A DNA stretch of 64,000 nucleotides from Neptunicoccus cionae. Its GTDB lineage: Bacteria; Pseudomonadota; Alphaproteobacteria; Rhodobacterales; Rhodobacteraceae. The notes beneath the pieces were generated by a model, which saw only the letters and a list, made by a program, of their open reading frames with translations, did not search any database and was not told the origin of the DNA. Below are positions 29,798-39,674 of this stretch, one piece after another. The stretch is taken from positions 248,001-312,000 of the forward strand of contig NZ_PKOJ01000001.1 of the NCBI RefSeq assembly GCF_002860325.1, given 5' to 3'. How positions within the stretch are numbered: position 1 is the first letter of the stretch; every line of letters starts with the position of its first letter. The position numbers were made by a program, and so were the translations under genes.

Positions 29798-32700
29798 TCA
29801 AGCTGTGGTGGTGGTTTGGAAGGCATTCCTCACAATGTCGTGCGGCACTGTCATGATCTGGCGGTTCACGGTCCAGAGCACGGCAACCTCTACCGTTCGG
29901 TCGGGATATATCTGTCCGAGCGCACTGTCATAGGCGGCAAGCTGGCGTAGAATTCCGGACGGGATATCCGCAGGCTGCTCCGGCAGGGTTGCGTTTGTCT
30001 TGAAATCTATTGCGGTTACCTTGTCTGCCGTGACGATCAGCCGGTCAATGATCCCTTCCATCCGCTGTCCGTTAAAGGCCTCCAGAGGCGCCGAGACGCC
30101 GACTTCGGCCAGTACGGTATCTTCGAATATAAAGGACAGGGCAGGGTCGTCCAGAACCGCAGCCGCTTCGGCAAAGATACGATCGAATTCTTCCGTCGTT
30201 TCAGGTGCTATTGCTCCGGTGAGCAGTTGCGCCGCCTTTGCGCGGCGTTCTGCGGATGGCGTCTTTGCAAGATGTTCGAGCAGCAGGTGTACCTGCGTGC
30301 CTTTGCGCATGGCACTTTCCTTATCAGCGCCTTCGACCCCACCAAACACGATCTTGTCGCCTTCGAATTTGGACGGAGAGAGAATTTCGGCAGCTTGCTT
30401 TGGGGCGGGGGGCAGGTGATCTATCCAGTCCGGCAAACCGGGTTTCTTTTGTGGAGTTGTGGTCTGTGTTTCAACCGGCGTTTCGCTCCAGTTATGCAGG
30501 ACGGAAAGGCCGGTGCCCACCGCTGGCAGTTCCGCCGGGATGACGGGCATCCAGTCGCTTTGCTCCATTGCTTCGGCCACCAGATTGTACCAGCTTGCGC
30601 CTTCCTTGCCGCGATCTCCTGCGCCGGCAATCACAAGCCATTGTTCGGCCCGTGTCAGGGCCACATAAAGCAGGCGCATCCGTTCCTGATCGGCAAAGGT
30701 CTTGGCGGCCTCTTTCGCGTCTTTCTGGACCATCGGGGACATGTCTTCGGGGGATTTCCACAGGAACCCCCCGTCTTTCAGCGCCAGTATCTGCGAGGAA
30801 TCGCTGTTGCCCTTACGTACTTCGGTATCCGGCAGGATCACAATCGGCGCTTCAAGACCTTTGGAGCCATGCACTGTCATCACACGGATTTGCCCCGCAC
30901 CACTGTCCATTTCCCGTTTGATTTCCACCTTTCCCGCAGCGAACCAGTTCAGGAATCCCGGAAGGCTCGGCGCTTCGAGTTGTTCGTATCGCATGGCTTG
31001 GGACAGGAGTTCGTCGATACCGTCCTCCGCCTCTGTGCCCAACCGTGCGAGTATGTTTTCACGCCCTTTGTGCAGGGTCAGGATCCGTTCGATCAATTCG
31101 TAAGGACGCAGGAAATCCGCCTGTTTCAGCACATCCCGCAGGATGGCCAGTTGCGCAGGGTAATGCTTTTCCGCTTCCCGCAAAGCCTGCCACAGGGTTT
31201 TGCCCTTTTCGCGCGGTTGTGCCACGTGAAACAATTCAGCCTCGCTAAAACCGAGCAGCGGAGAGCGCAGCGCTTCGGCCAGAGACAGATCATCCTCTGG
31301 CAGATCGGCAAACTTCAGAAGTGACAGCATATCCCGCACAGCCAGCTCCTGCCCGACATCAAGCCTGTCAGCCCCCGCCACCGGCAGATCAAGGGTCTTC
31401 AGCTCTTTGATAATGCTGTGAAAAATAGGTCTACGGCCCTGAACCAGTATCAGAAAATCGCCGGCATGAACGGGGCGGTTCTGCCCCGGCAATTCCTGTT
31501 TGCTGTCCAGGACATGTTTGATCCAGGCAGCAATCTGACGGGCCAGAATAGTCTGAGGGTTGTCCGGCGCCGGGGTATCCACCGGTTTGTACCACGGGGT
31601 TTCGTCTTTGGTCTTTTCCGCTTCGATAAACGGCCAGAGATCCACACGTCCCGGCAGATCCGTTTTGAAGGGGCGGTGCAGGGCCTTTTTCAGAAAACCG
31701 GCACCGGCCGGACCATCAAACACTTTGTCCACCAGACGCAACACCGGTTCGGAAGAGCGGAAGGAATAGGACAGCTCCACCTCTTCCAGCCGGTTTTGCA
31801 CTGCATTCAGGCGGTCGGAAAACCGCTGGCGCATCACATCAAATTCTGCCGGATCAGCGCCTTGGAAGGAATAGATCGATTGTTTCTCGTCACCTACCAC
31901 AAAGACTGTGCGATTGGTCTCTTTGCCACTGTCACCGGAGGTGAATTCATCCGTCAGCAGCTTGACCACGTCCCACTGGCTCGGGCTGGTGTCTTGGGCT
32001 TCGTCCACCAGAACGTGATCAATTCCGCCGTCCAGTTTGTAAAGCACCCATTGCGCCGCCTTCGAACCTGACAACAGACGCCCCGCTCGTGCAATCAGAT
32101 CGTCATAGTCGAGCCGCCCTGTTTGGGTTTTCAACTGGTCGTAACGCTCCAGAAACGCAGCAGAAAATTCTGCCATCGCCTCGGCCCGTTCAAGTGCAAG
32201 ATGATTCACATAGAGCCAGTAAATCTCTTCTGTGCGCTCCATAATTCCATTCAAGGCCTGCACAAGTTCCGGGTGGTTTTCGCGGCAAGGTTTTTGCGAG
32301 GGCAGTTTGTCCAGTTTGGCGGAGTATGGACCGGTTTTGGCTGTCGGGCCGTAGAGCAACAGCCCGCCTGCCCCTTTCAGATAGGTTTCAATGCTGGTGG
32401 CATTCGCCAGTTGTTCCAGCTTTGGCACATCGGCTTTGTTGGACTGTTCAGCATTAATCACACGGGCGGCTTCGAGAAGCACTTCGCGGCTGTCGCGGTC
32501 CAGTACATAGGCCAGCATGTCGGCCGGATTTTCGCTTCTGGCGTCCGCGAACAGCGCGCGCACCGTTTCGATGTCCAGCGCATCCCGTTTGGAGGCGATT
32601 TCCGCCAGCAGCGCATCGGGTTCCAGCCCCGACATAAACCGCGCAAGCCGGTCTACTGCGCTGGTGCCGTCCCCGTCGGCGAGGCTTTCCAGAATTTCCG

Positions 32701-33178
32701 CCCGCATCAGTTTGGCCTGACGGTCCTCCAGTACTTCAAACTGGGGCGAGACTCCGGCCTCTAGCGGGAAACGGCGCAGCAGCTTGTCACAGAAAGAGTG
32801 GATCGTCTGAATTTTCAGACCGCCCGGCGTTTCAAGCGCATTGGCGAACAGGGTGCGGGCCTTGCGCATGGCAACAGGGTCCAGCGCGGCACCTTCACCC
32901 AGTTCGGACAAGGCTTCGCGCAGGGCGTCGTCGGGCATCATCGCCCATTCGCCCAACCGTTTGAACAGACGGTTCTGCATCTCCGCAGCGGCGGCTTTAG
33001 TGTAGGTGAGACAGAGGATTTTCTGCGGCTGCGTCCCGTTCAACAGCAGGCGCGCCACGCGGTCGGTCAGCACGCGGGTCTTGCCCGAACCGGCATTGGC
33101 CGCCACCCAGGTAGAGGCTTCGGGATCAGCGGCGCGAACCTGTGCAAGGGTCGCATCATTCATCGGAACTACGGTCAT
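29798..33178 (-). CDS. addA: Double-strand-break repair helicase/nuclease AddA
   Basis: AddA is the UvrD-like helicase and nuclease subunit of AddAB, which resects broken DNA ends for RecA. The 1126-residue protein has Walker A ANAGSGKTRVLTDR, the motif II DEAQDTSPSQW, VVGDEKQSIYSFQGADP and VMTVHGSKGLEAP. The C-terminal RecB-type nuclease has RMEGIIDRLIV and AIDFKTN. The start at ATG 33178 shares its A with the addB stop (TGATG); an upstream in-frame start was rejected. Confidence 0.96.
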   Translation of the reverse strand: MTVVPMNDATLAQVRAADPEASTWVAANAGSGKTRVLTDRVARLLLNGTQPQKILCLTYTKAAAAEMQNRLFKRLGEWAMMPDDALREALSELGEGAALDPVAMRKARTLFANALETPGGLKIQTIHSFCDKLLRRFPLEAGVSPQFEVLEDRQAKLMRAEILESLADGDGTSAVDRLARFMSGLEPDALLAEIASKRDALDIETVRALFADARSENPADMLAYVLDRDSREVLLEAARVINAEQSNKADVPKLEQLANATSIETYLKGAGGLLLYGPTAKTGPYSAKLDKLPSQKPCRENHPELVQALNGIMERTEEIYWLYVNHLALERAEAMAEFSAAFLERYDQLKTQTGRLDYDDLIARAGRLLSGSKAAQWVLYKLDGGIDHVLVDEAQDTSPSQWDVVKLLTDEFTSGDSGKETNRTVFVVGDEKQSIYSFQGADPAEFDVMRQRFSDRLNAVQNRLEEVELSYSFRSSEPVLRLVDKVFDGPAGAGFLKKALHRPFKTDLPGRVDLWPFIEAEKTKDETPWYKPVDTPAPDNPQTILARQIAAWIKHVLDSKQELPGQNRPVHAGDFLILVQGRRPIFHSIIKELKTLDLPVAGADRLDVGQELAVRDMLSLLKFADLPEDDLSLAEALRSPLLGFSEAELFHVAQPREKGKTLWQALREAEKHYPAQLAILRDVLKQADFLRPYELIERILTLHKGRENILARLGTEAEDGIDELLSQAMRYEQLEAPSLPGFLNWFAAGKVEIKREMDSGAGQIRVMTVHGSKGLEAPIVILPDTEVRKGNSDSSQILALKDGGFLWKSPEDMSPMVQKDAKEAAKTFADQERMRLLYVALTRAEQWLVIAGAGDRGKEGASWYNLVAEAMEQSDWMPVIPAELPAVGTGLSVLHNWSETPVETQTTTPQKKPGLPDWIDHLPPAPKQAAEILSPSKFEGDKIVFGGVEGADKESAMRKGTQVHLLLEHLAKTPSAERRAKAAQLLTGAIAPETTEEFDRIFAEAAAVLDDPALSFIFEDTVLAEVGVSAPLEAFNGQRMEGIIDRLIVTADKVTAIDFKTNATLPEQPADIPSGILRQLAAYDSALGQIYPDRTVEVAVLWTVNRQIMTVPHDIVRNAFQTTTTA

Positions 33179-36144
33179 CAGATGTCTCTCCCCACCGGAA
33201 TGTCCACGGGCGTATCGCTTTCTTCCCATTCGCCTTTGCGGGCAAGATGGTCAAATTCGTAAGCAAAGCTCATCTGCTGCATGCGCGTGCGGGCCGGGAA
33301 TCCCTTTTCGGCGGATTGATAGGATTGCACCAGTTCAACAAATTCCTGCCAGACAGCGTCTATTTCTGCGGGGGTCACGTCCAGCGACAGGGTTTTCCCT
33401 TTGGTATCCTGCGCAGAACCGCTCAGTCCGATGTATTCCAACGCAACGGGCATGCCCTGACCGATCTTTTCAAACCCGCCGGACGCTGCAATTGCGGCTT
33501 CCAACTGAAGCTGTTTGTTAAAGAAATCGGTCTGTGCCTTGGTCGGAGGGGAGCCGGATTTATAATCGTAGATCAGGAAATTGCCGTCGCTGTCCGTGTC
33601 AATCCTGTCCGCTTTGGCCACCAGTTTGAAATCGAGTGAGTCAATAGTGCGCACACCTTCTATTTCCTGCTCGGTGGATCCGCCACGCAAGCGGCGTTCG
33701 GCCTCTTGTGCAACGAACCAACCGGAGATCCGCGCCAGCCGTGCCAGCCAGATCCGTTGCATCGCAGGCCATGGCACTTTGTCCTTGAGAACCTCCTCTG
33801 CAACATCAAGGAGGGCAGCGCGGGCATCATCTGGCAGGCTGTCAGGATAGCGTTTTACAAAGACCTCAACCACTTTGTGCAGTGCGATGCCGCGGATCAG
33901 AGCATCCGGTTCGCGCCCAAGCGGATCAAGCCGCTTCAGTTGCAGGATTTTTTGCGCATAAACCGCATAAGGATCGCGGATCAGCCGTTCCACCTGAGTT
34001 ACCGACAGTTGCTTCAGGCGTTTGCCTGCGGGGGGCATCGGGGCCGGACGCGGCGCAGGGGCAACCGCAGTGACGGGGCGGTCCATCTGACGCGCCAGTG
34101 CGATCCAGTATTCGCCACGGTCTGTTAACGTCTGAACGGCTGCCTTACCCGCATCCCCAAGACCGTTCATCAGGTTCAAAATCCGCACGATCCAGCGCGA
34201 GGCAACGGTCGGGGCGTCGCCATCCCGCAGGGAGTGGCTTATCACCAGTTCCGCCGCTCCGCAGCCTTGCTGGAAGTCATGTGCCGAAAGGCCGATCAAC
34301 CGTTCTGGCGGGGGCAGGCCGATCTGTTTGCGCATGGCGCGGTTCAGCCACGGATCGGGGCTTTCGACACCGGGCCAGACCGGATCATTCATGCCGCCGA
34401 GGATCACCAGATCGGCGGTTTCCACGCGAGCCTCCAACGTGCCCCAGATCGCCACCATCGGATGGGAAGCACGGGCCTCGCGAGCGGTTTCAGAGCCGAG
34501 AACGTTGGAAAACAAAGCGCGGTAATCGGCAATGCTCAGCGGGCCAGCCGCATCAGCATCCTTTTGCAAGGTATTGAAAACCTGTGCGGCTTTCTCTCCG
34601 GTTTCCAGCTTCCACAACTCGTGATCAGTTTCTAGTGAAGGGCCTGCAGCAAGGGCTTCAGCGGTTTGCAGATGCAGTTCCAGTATGGCGGAGAGATCGC
34701 CATCGGCCATAGTTTCAAGGGGAGCCAGACAGCGCACGATCCAGTCGGCCCAGACGCGGCGTGCCGGATTTTTTTCATCCTTGTCGGCCCAGTCGCGCAG
34801 CGCGTCGAAATCCACAAAGGGCGCACCGCCGCGCAGCTTCTGTTTTTCGTATTCGCGGGCAAAGCGGCGGCTGTCCCCTTCGCGTACGCCGCTGTCGGTA
34901 AGCGGGTGTTTCAACAGCGCGATCAGGTCCAGCGGTGTCAGGCGCTGCCCCATGCAATTGGCGACCAGTCGCAGGAAAATACCGGGCGGTGTCAGGTGCA
35001 GCGGTCGCCCTGCACTGTCATCGGGCAGGATATTCCAGCGTTGCAAAACGGCACTGACGCGGCGGGTCAGGGTCCGGTCGGGGGTTATCAGAACGGCACG
35101 TTTGCCCTCTTCCAGCGCGGCCCGCAAACGCAGGGCCAGCGCCATTGCTTCTTCTTTTGGGGTTTCCGCCTCTACCAGGGTCCAACCCTTGATCGCTCCA
35201 TCAAGTGAGGGTAGCAGTTTCGGCCCCTCATCCAGCCATTGATCGGTAAAAGGCGCAGGACGCAGCGCCAGAGACACCAGCGCATTGCGCGCCGGATTGG
35301 CGGGTGTGTGATCCGACCAGTCGCTGATGTCTTCCAGTGCCACCCCCGCCTGTCTGCAAAACAATGCCAGTGCAGATTGAGGGTTGTCGAGTGAAACAGC
35401 CTCTCCGCCCAAAGCATCCCAGTTTTCCACGCTAAGGGCACGATCCAGACCGGGTAAAACCACCGCCCCTTGGGGCAATGCAGCTACGGCACGCATGAAC
35501 AGGGCGGTTTCCCCGCGTGATCCGGTCGAACCAATGGCAAGGACCGGATGATCCGGCGGCGTGTCAGCCCATTTTGCTGCAAACGCCAGCGCAGCGGCCC
35601 GCTGGCGGTCCTGCGGATCGGTCGGATTTTCCGTGTCCCAGTGTTGCGCCAGAATATTCAGAAAATCGAGCGAGCGTTGCCAGTGGCCGGATTGATCCTC
35701 AACCGAAACGTCGGCCAGTGCAGATATCGGCACGCCCTCGCCCTGCATCTCATCCAGTACGGCGGCAAGGGATTGTGCCAGATCGAATTTCGCAGATTGC
35801 GGCGCAATCGATCCGTCCGCTGCCAGCAACCGGCCCACAAGTTGCGCAAGCGTCAGTTGCCGGTGCAATTTGGAGACCGGTTCTGGCAGCACCACCGGCA
35901 GATCGGGATGATTTGCAATGTCGGTCAGGACGCGGATTTTGGGCAACAGAAGCGCACCGTCCTCGGTCAGCAGTTCTTTCAAACGCCGCGCCATACGCTG
36001 TGTGTTTACGAATATCTCGGTACGGCCCAGCATTTCCGGCCCGTACCCTTCCAGCCGCGAACGGAGTCCGGCGATAAAGCTGCGGGAAAAATCGCAGCCC
36101 ACAGGTACCGCAAAAACGCGGGGTTTGGTAGTCGGTTCAAACAT
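33178..36144 (-). CDS. addB: Double-strand-break repair protein AddB
   Basis: AddB is the second AddAB subunit. It has 988 residues from ATG 36144 (MFEPTTKPRVF...), which overlaps the murU stop by eight bases. The N-terminal helicase-like part has no GKT, as expected for the alphaproteobacterial inactivated helicase. The C-terminal nuclease domain (about 710-985) has LVAKADRID and FLIYDYKSGSPPTK, the RecB-nuclease D and DxK motif. It is translationally linked to addA by TGATG. Confidence 0.95.
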   Translation of the reverse strand: MFEPTTKPRVFAVPVGCDFSRSFIAGLRSRLEGYGPEMLGRTEIFVNTQRMARRLKELLTEDGALLLPKIRVLTDIANHPDLPVVLPEPVSKLHRQLTLAQLVGRLLAADGSIAPQSAKFDLAQSLAAVLDEMQGEGVPISALADVSVEDQSGHWQRSLDFLNILAQHWDTENPTDPQDRQRAAALAFAAKWADTPPDHPVLAIGSTGSRGETALFMRAVAALPQGAVVLPGLDRALSVENWDALGGEAVSLDNPQSALALFCRQAGVALEDISDWSDHTPANPARNALVSLALRPAPFTDQWLDEGPKLLPSLDGAIKGWTLVEAETPKEEAMALALRLRAALEEGKRAVLITPDRTLTRRVSAVLQRWNILPDDSAGRPLHLTPPGIFLRLVANCMGQRLTPLDLIALLKHPLTDSGVREGDSRRFAREYEKQKLRGGAPFVDFDALRDWADKDEKNPARRVWADWIVRCLAPLETMADGDLSAILELHLQTAEALAAGPSLETDHELWKLETGEKAAQVFNTLQKDADAAGPLSIADYRALFSNVLGSETAREARASHPMVAIWGTLEARVETADLVILGGMNDPVWPGVESPDPWLNRAMRKQIGLPPPERLIGLSAHDFQQGCGAAELVISHSLRDGDAPTVASRWIVRILNLMNGLGDAGKAAVQTLTDRGEYWIALARQMDRPVTAVAPAPRPAPMPPAGKRLKQLSVTQVERLIRDPYAVYAQKILQLKRLDPLGREPDALIRGIALHKVVEVFVKRYPDSLPDDARAALLDVAEEVLKDKVPWPAMQRIWLARLARISGWFVAQEAERRLRGGSTEQEIEGVRTIDSLDFKLVAKADRIDTDSDGNFLIYDYKSGSPPTKAQTDFFNKQLQLEAAIAASGGFEKIGQGMPVALEYIGLSGSAQDTKGKTLSLDVTPAEIDAVWQEFVELVQSYQSAEKGFPARTRMQQMSFAYEFDHLARKGEWEESDTPVDIPVGRDI

Positions 36145-36829
36145 CGGCCAGAGCCTTTTCTGCGGCCTGAATGCCTGACGGGCGTCCGACATCCACCCAT
36201 TTTCCGTTGTACACCCACCCGAAAGCCCGTCGCTCTGCGATCATCTGGTTCCAAAGCAGGTTCAGGGAAAATGACGTTTCGGAAATACCAGCAAGCCGGT
36301 CGGTTTTCAGGATTTGCACGCCGGAATAAACGTACGGCGCTGTCAGGTTTTTCCCGCGCCGGATGAGGGTGTCATCTTCGCCCAAGGTAAAGTCGCCGCT
36401 GCCTTCGTGAGCGATGGTCTGCTCTATCGGGACGAGCGTTAACAGCGCGTCCATCTGGTCGGGATTCCAGCGGGCTAACAGTTCTGGCACGGGGTTCGGG
36501 CCGACAAAGACCGCATCAGAGTTCATCACCACGACCGGATCGCTTCCAAGAACCGGCAGCGCGTTCTTCAAACCGCCGCCGGTTTCCAGAATCTCCGGTT
36601 CTTCCCGCAGGCAGGTCACATTCGGCTGCTTTGCAAGATGTGTTTCTATCTGGCCTGCAAGGTAATGGGTATTCACGACGATAGTTTCAAACCCGTCTAA
36701 CAGAGAAAGACTGTGATCTATCAATGGTTTACCATCTACTTTGATCATGGGTTTTGGCGTTTGATCTGTCAGCGGAGCCATTCGTGTGCCAAAACCTGCG
36801 GCAAAGATCATGGCAGCCTTCGGAATCAT
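36137..36829 (-). CDS. murU: N-acetylmuramate-1-phosphate uridylyltransferase (MurU-type nucleotidyltransferase)
   Basis: The 230-residue sugar-phosphate nucleotidyltransferase has the signature AMIFAAGFGTRMAPLT and the KPLIDHSL motif, and V-VVMNSDAVFVGP. With amgK directly upstream it forms the cell-wall recycling route that turns N-acetylmuramate into UDP-MurNAc, bypassing early fosfomycin-sensitive synthesis. The start at ATG 36829 overlaps amgK by ATGA; the longer in-frame start is inside amgK and unlikely. Confidence 0.9.
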   Translation of the reverse strand: MIPKAAMIFAAGFGTRMAPLTDQTPKPMIKVDGKPLIDHSLSLLDGFETIVVNTHYLAGQIETHLAKQPNVTCLREEPEILETGGGLKNALPVLGSDPVVVMNSDAVFVGPNPVPELLARWNPDQMDALLTLVPIEQTIAHEGSGDFTLGEDDTLIRRGKNLTAPYVYSGVQILKTDRLAGISETSFSLNLLWNQMIAERRAFGWVYNGKWVDVGRPSGIQAAEKALADV

Positions 36830-37833
36830 CGGCCTGCACCGGCGATGCGTTTTTGCACGTCGTCGGTTGGCGCGGGAACATGGCGCGCCAACCAATCCGC
36901 AAGTGCCGACAATGCCGGATCGCGCAGATCCCGTTGCAGATGGTCCCAAACGCGTGGCATGTGTTTCAGGTAAACCGGTTTGCCATCGCGAAGACACAGT
37001 CGTGCAAAGATCCCTATAATCTTGATGTTTCTCTGCATTCCCAGCGTGTTATACGCTAAACTGAAATGTGCCTTGTCTACGCCGGACTGTGTAACATAGT
37101 GATCGAACATCGCGGTTTGCAGGTCCGGACTGGTATCGCGGCGGGCATCTTCCAGCAGGGACACAAGATCATATGCGGGATGACCAAGCAGCGCGTCCTG
37201 ATAGTCAAGCTGCCCGACACGCCGGATACCCTCCCGATCCGGCAACCACAGCAGGTTTTCCGAATGATAGTCCCGCAGAACCACTGCGTTTTGGGCCAGC
37301 CCGTCACAAGCCGCGGTGATGAGGCTGTCAAATTCCGCCCGCAGCTCTGGCGAAGTGTCTTGCCCCGTAGCGGCCGGCAGATACCAGTCCGTCAGCAACT
37401 GTGCTTCGCGCAGATAGGTCGCGCTGTTATAAGGGGCGATATCCGCAGGGGGCGGCGCCTTGGCCAGATGGACCAGAACATCGACCGCTGCTGTGTAAAG
37501 TTCAACCTCGTCCGCGCGTGCGGTGCCACATAGGCGGGCAAACAGGTCGTCTCCGAAATCCTCTAACAGAAGAAATCCCGCTTCTTCGTCAGCGGCCAGA
37601 ATACGGGGCGCGGAAATACCCTGATCCAGCAACCAGTTGGTCATTTTGACAAAGGGGCGAATGTCCTCTCCCCGCTCTGGCGGGGCATTCATCAAAACTG
37701 CCGCGCCGTGCATCGGATCTGTCAGCCGGTCATAGCTGCGATTGGAGGCATCACCCGCCAGATTGGCCCGCGTAGCGTGGTCCCATTCAGCAGATTTCAG
37801 GAATTGGGTGATCAGTTCGGAACGGTCGGTCAA
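36826..37833 (-). CDS. amgK: N-acetylmuramate/N-acetylglucosamine kinase AmgK (aminoglycoside phosphotransferase fold)
   Basis: The 335-residue kinase of the APH fold has LAGDASNRSYDRL at the start, the catalytic VLRDYHSENLLW (His and Asp-type loop) and the metal motif QLDYQDALLGHPAYDLV. It phosphorylates recovered amino sugars at C1 for MurU. The start is a TTG, supported by AAGGG upstream and by the family N-terminus. It begins six bases after tsaE and overlaps murU. Confidence 0.9.
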   Translation of the reverse strand: MTDRSELITQFLKSAEWDHATRANLAGDASNRSYDRLTDPMHGAAVLMNAPPERGEDIRPFVKMTNWLLDQGISAPRILAADEEAGFLLLEDFGDDLFARLCGTARADEVELYTAAVDVLVHLAKAPPPADIAPYNSATYLREAQLLTDWYLPAATGQDTSPELRAEFDSLITAACDGLAQNAVVLRDYHSENLLWLPDREGIRRVGQLDYQDALLGHPAYDLVSLLEDARRDTSPDLQTAMFDHYVTQSGVDKAHFSLAYNTLGMQRNIKIIGIFARLCLRDGKPVYLKHMPRVWDHLQRDLRDPALSALADWLARHVPAPTDDVQKRIAGAGR

Positions 37834-37839
37834 CGGGGC

Positions 37840-38328
37840 CTACCCTTGGGTCTTGGTCATAAATGAAAGCAATGAAACCGTAGTGTTCCATTTGCTGTCA
37901 GTCCATTCAAGCGAAACCCGACGGATGTCGTCATCGATAATGTCAAAGGTCACGGAGAGCGCGGATTCAGGGCGTAAACTGCCGAGCCGCTCTGGCCATT
38001 CAATCAGGCAGATGCTGTCCTCGAAGGCCTGATCGAGACCGAGTTCGTAGAGTTCGTCCACCGCCGTTAACCGGTATAGATCCGCGTGCCAGATTTCTGT
38101 GTCGTGCAGTTCATAAACCTGTACCAGCGTGAAGGTGGGCGAGGGCACATCTTCAACAGCGCCGATTTCCTGAAGGCGGGTTTGGATATACATCCGTGCC
38201 AGTTCTGTTTTACCAGCTCCGACAGGGCCGGACAGCAGAACCGTATCCCCTGCAACAAGGGTCTCTGCCAGCACATTTGCAAGCAGTTTCGTGTCTTCGA
38301 GACTGTTCAGATCAAAGCAGTGTTTCAT
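37840..38328 (-). CDS. tsaE: tRNA threonylcarbamoyladenosine biosynthesis ATPase TsaE
   Basis: The 162-residue P-loop ATPase has GPVGAGKT (34-41), the PSPTFTLVQVYE segment and WHADLYRL, all family hallmarks. It powers the TsaBDE complex that puts t6A at position 37 of ANN-decoding tRNAs. Its partner tsaD is also in the window at 49.2 kb. It leads amgK-murU-addB-addA. Confidence 0.95.
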   Translation of the reverse strand: MKHCFDLNSLEDTKLLANVLAETLVAGDTVLLSGPVGAGKTELARMYIQTRLQEIGAVEDVPSPTFTLVQVYELHDTEIWHADLYRLTAVDELYELGLDQAFEDSICLIEWPERLGSLRPESALSVTFDIIDDDIRRVSLEWTDSKWNTTVSLLSFMTKTQG

Positions 38329-38401
38329 TGGACGGGCCTGATTTCGGGAACTGCCCCATCCATCCCCCAGCCCAAAGGCGATTGCAACAGGGATTAGGCG
38401 T

Positions 38402-39655
38402 TCAGGCGGAATCTGCCAGTTTCGCCGGATCCGCTAGCGTGGCGGTGCGTTTGAATTCACAAAAGACCCGACCGTCGGCAATAGGAGAAACGGTCATGGT
38501 TAGTTTGGTGCCGGATACGTGGACAATTTGAGCCTGCCACTGGCTGCGCTCGCTGAGGTCGTGGATAAAATTGCGAAACTCGCCCCAGACAGGCGTGGGC
38601 AGGCAATTCTTCTGAAACAGCCGGCTGACATCCATTACCGTTGGCGGGGCTACAGCGGTGGAAAGCGTGCAGGACCAAAGCTCGTCAAAAGCGTCATTCG
38701 CATAGGTCAGCTCCCCGGCCTGATTGAAAATCGCTACCGCATCTGACAGGCTCTCCAGAGCGGCGTAGAGTTGGCGGATTTCGGCGCGATATTCCGTTTC
38801 CATCGCAGCAGAGCGCGAAATATCCTCAAACAACAAGGCAGCACCGCCGCGTGGGTGGGGCCGGCCCGTGACGCGGTAAATCGCGCCGGAAGGCAGCGCC
38901 CAGTCTACTTCGTATTTTCCGGTAAATGCACCGCTTTCAAGCGTGGTAAACTCCTGCCGTAGGGTGGTGAAATCGCGGGGTTCGGGAATGGATCCGTTGT
39001 TGCGCAGGCGGTCCAGAAAGGCCCGCATGCTCGGTCGTCGCGCAAGCCAGTCCGGCGCCAGCCCCAAAAGGGATGACAGGGCGGGGTTGAACAGGGTCAG
39101 GTCCCGTTCCCTGTCAAAGACGGCTATGCCGATGGGCAGATGGGCAAAGGTCGCGGTCAGAGTCTGGATGAAACGTTTGAGTTCATTTTCCTTTTCCGCC
39201 AGAAGGGTCGCGTCCTTGGCATAAAAGATCGTGTCCGTTCCGTTTCTTTGGGACTGGATGGAAAAGGTATCGGGGCCTTCCGGCTGCGCCGTTCGCAGCC
39301 TGAAAATTTCTTCTGCATCCGAATGTGCTTTGGAGGTCAGTTTTTCAAACGCATCAATCCCTTTGAAGCGTCCTTGCAGGTCCAAAAACATCTTCTGGCA
39401 GTATTCATTTGCCCAGGCCACCTGCCCGCCATTTTCGATCCAGATACCAAACGGGGCGGCATAGGCGATTTTTCCCAATGCCGGGCCGGACGGGACAAGA
39501 GCGCCCCTTCGATTATCCCGAACCGCAGGTGCGGGTATAATCAGGGCAAGGCATATACCCAGACCAAACAATATACCTACGAGCACCATTCCCGTTACGA
39601 GCCCCGCCAAGGTTATAACCTTTCCTGTGATCCCCAATCGAACCTCAGGTAACAC
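38402..39655 (-). CDS. Membrane-anchored PAS-domain protein without output domain
   Basis: The protein has 417 residues. One hydrophobic segment (about 12-38, VITLAGLVTGMVLVGILFG) is followed by three PAS-like units at about 55-150, 165-280 and 285-395 (for example IAVFDRERDLTLFNPAL and VAIFNQAGELTYANDAF). There is no histidine kinase, GGDEF or EAL domain after the last PAS. It begins 19 bases after regB on the same strand and is probably co-transcribed with it. The GTG start at 39655 lacks a clear ribosome site; TTG 39637 with GAGG upstream is an alternative. It may be a sensory partner of a kinase in trans. Confidence 0.8.
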   Translation of the reverse strand: MLPEVRLGITGKVITLAGLVTGMVLVGILFGLGICLALIIPAPAVRDNRRGALVPSGPALGKIAYAAPFGIWIENGGQVAWANEYCQKMFLDLQGRFKGIDAFEKLTSKAHSDAEEIFRLRTAQPEGPDTFSIQSQRNGTDTIFYAKDATLLAEKENELKRFIQTLTATFAHLPIGIAVFDRERDLTLFNPALSSLLGLAPDWLARRPSMRAFLDRLRNNGSIPEPRDFTTLRQEFTTLESGAFTGKYEVDWALPSGAIYRVTGRPHPRGGAALLFEDISRSAAMETEYRAEIRQLYAALESLSDAVAIFNQAGELTYANDAFDELWSCTLSTAVAPPTVMDVSRLFQKNCLPTPVWGEFRNFIHDLSERSQWQAQIVHVSGTKLTMTVSPIADGRVFCEFKRTATLADPAKLADSA

Positions 39656-39674
39656 TTTTTAGGTTAAAAAGCGG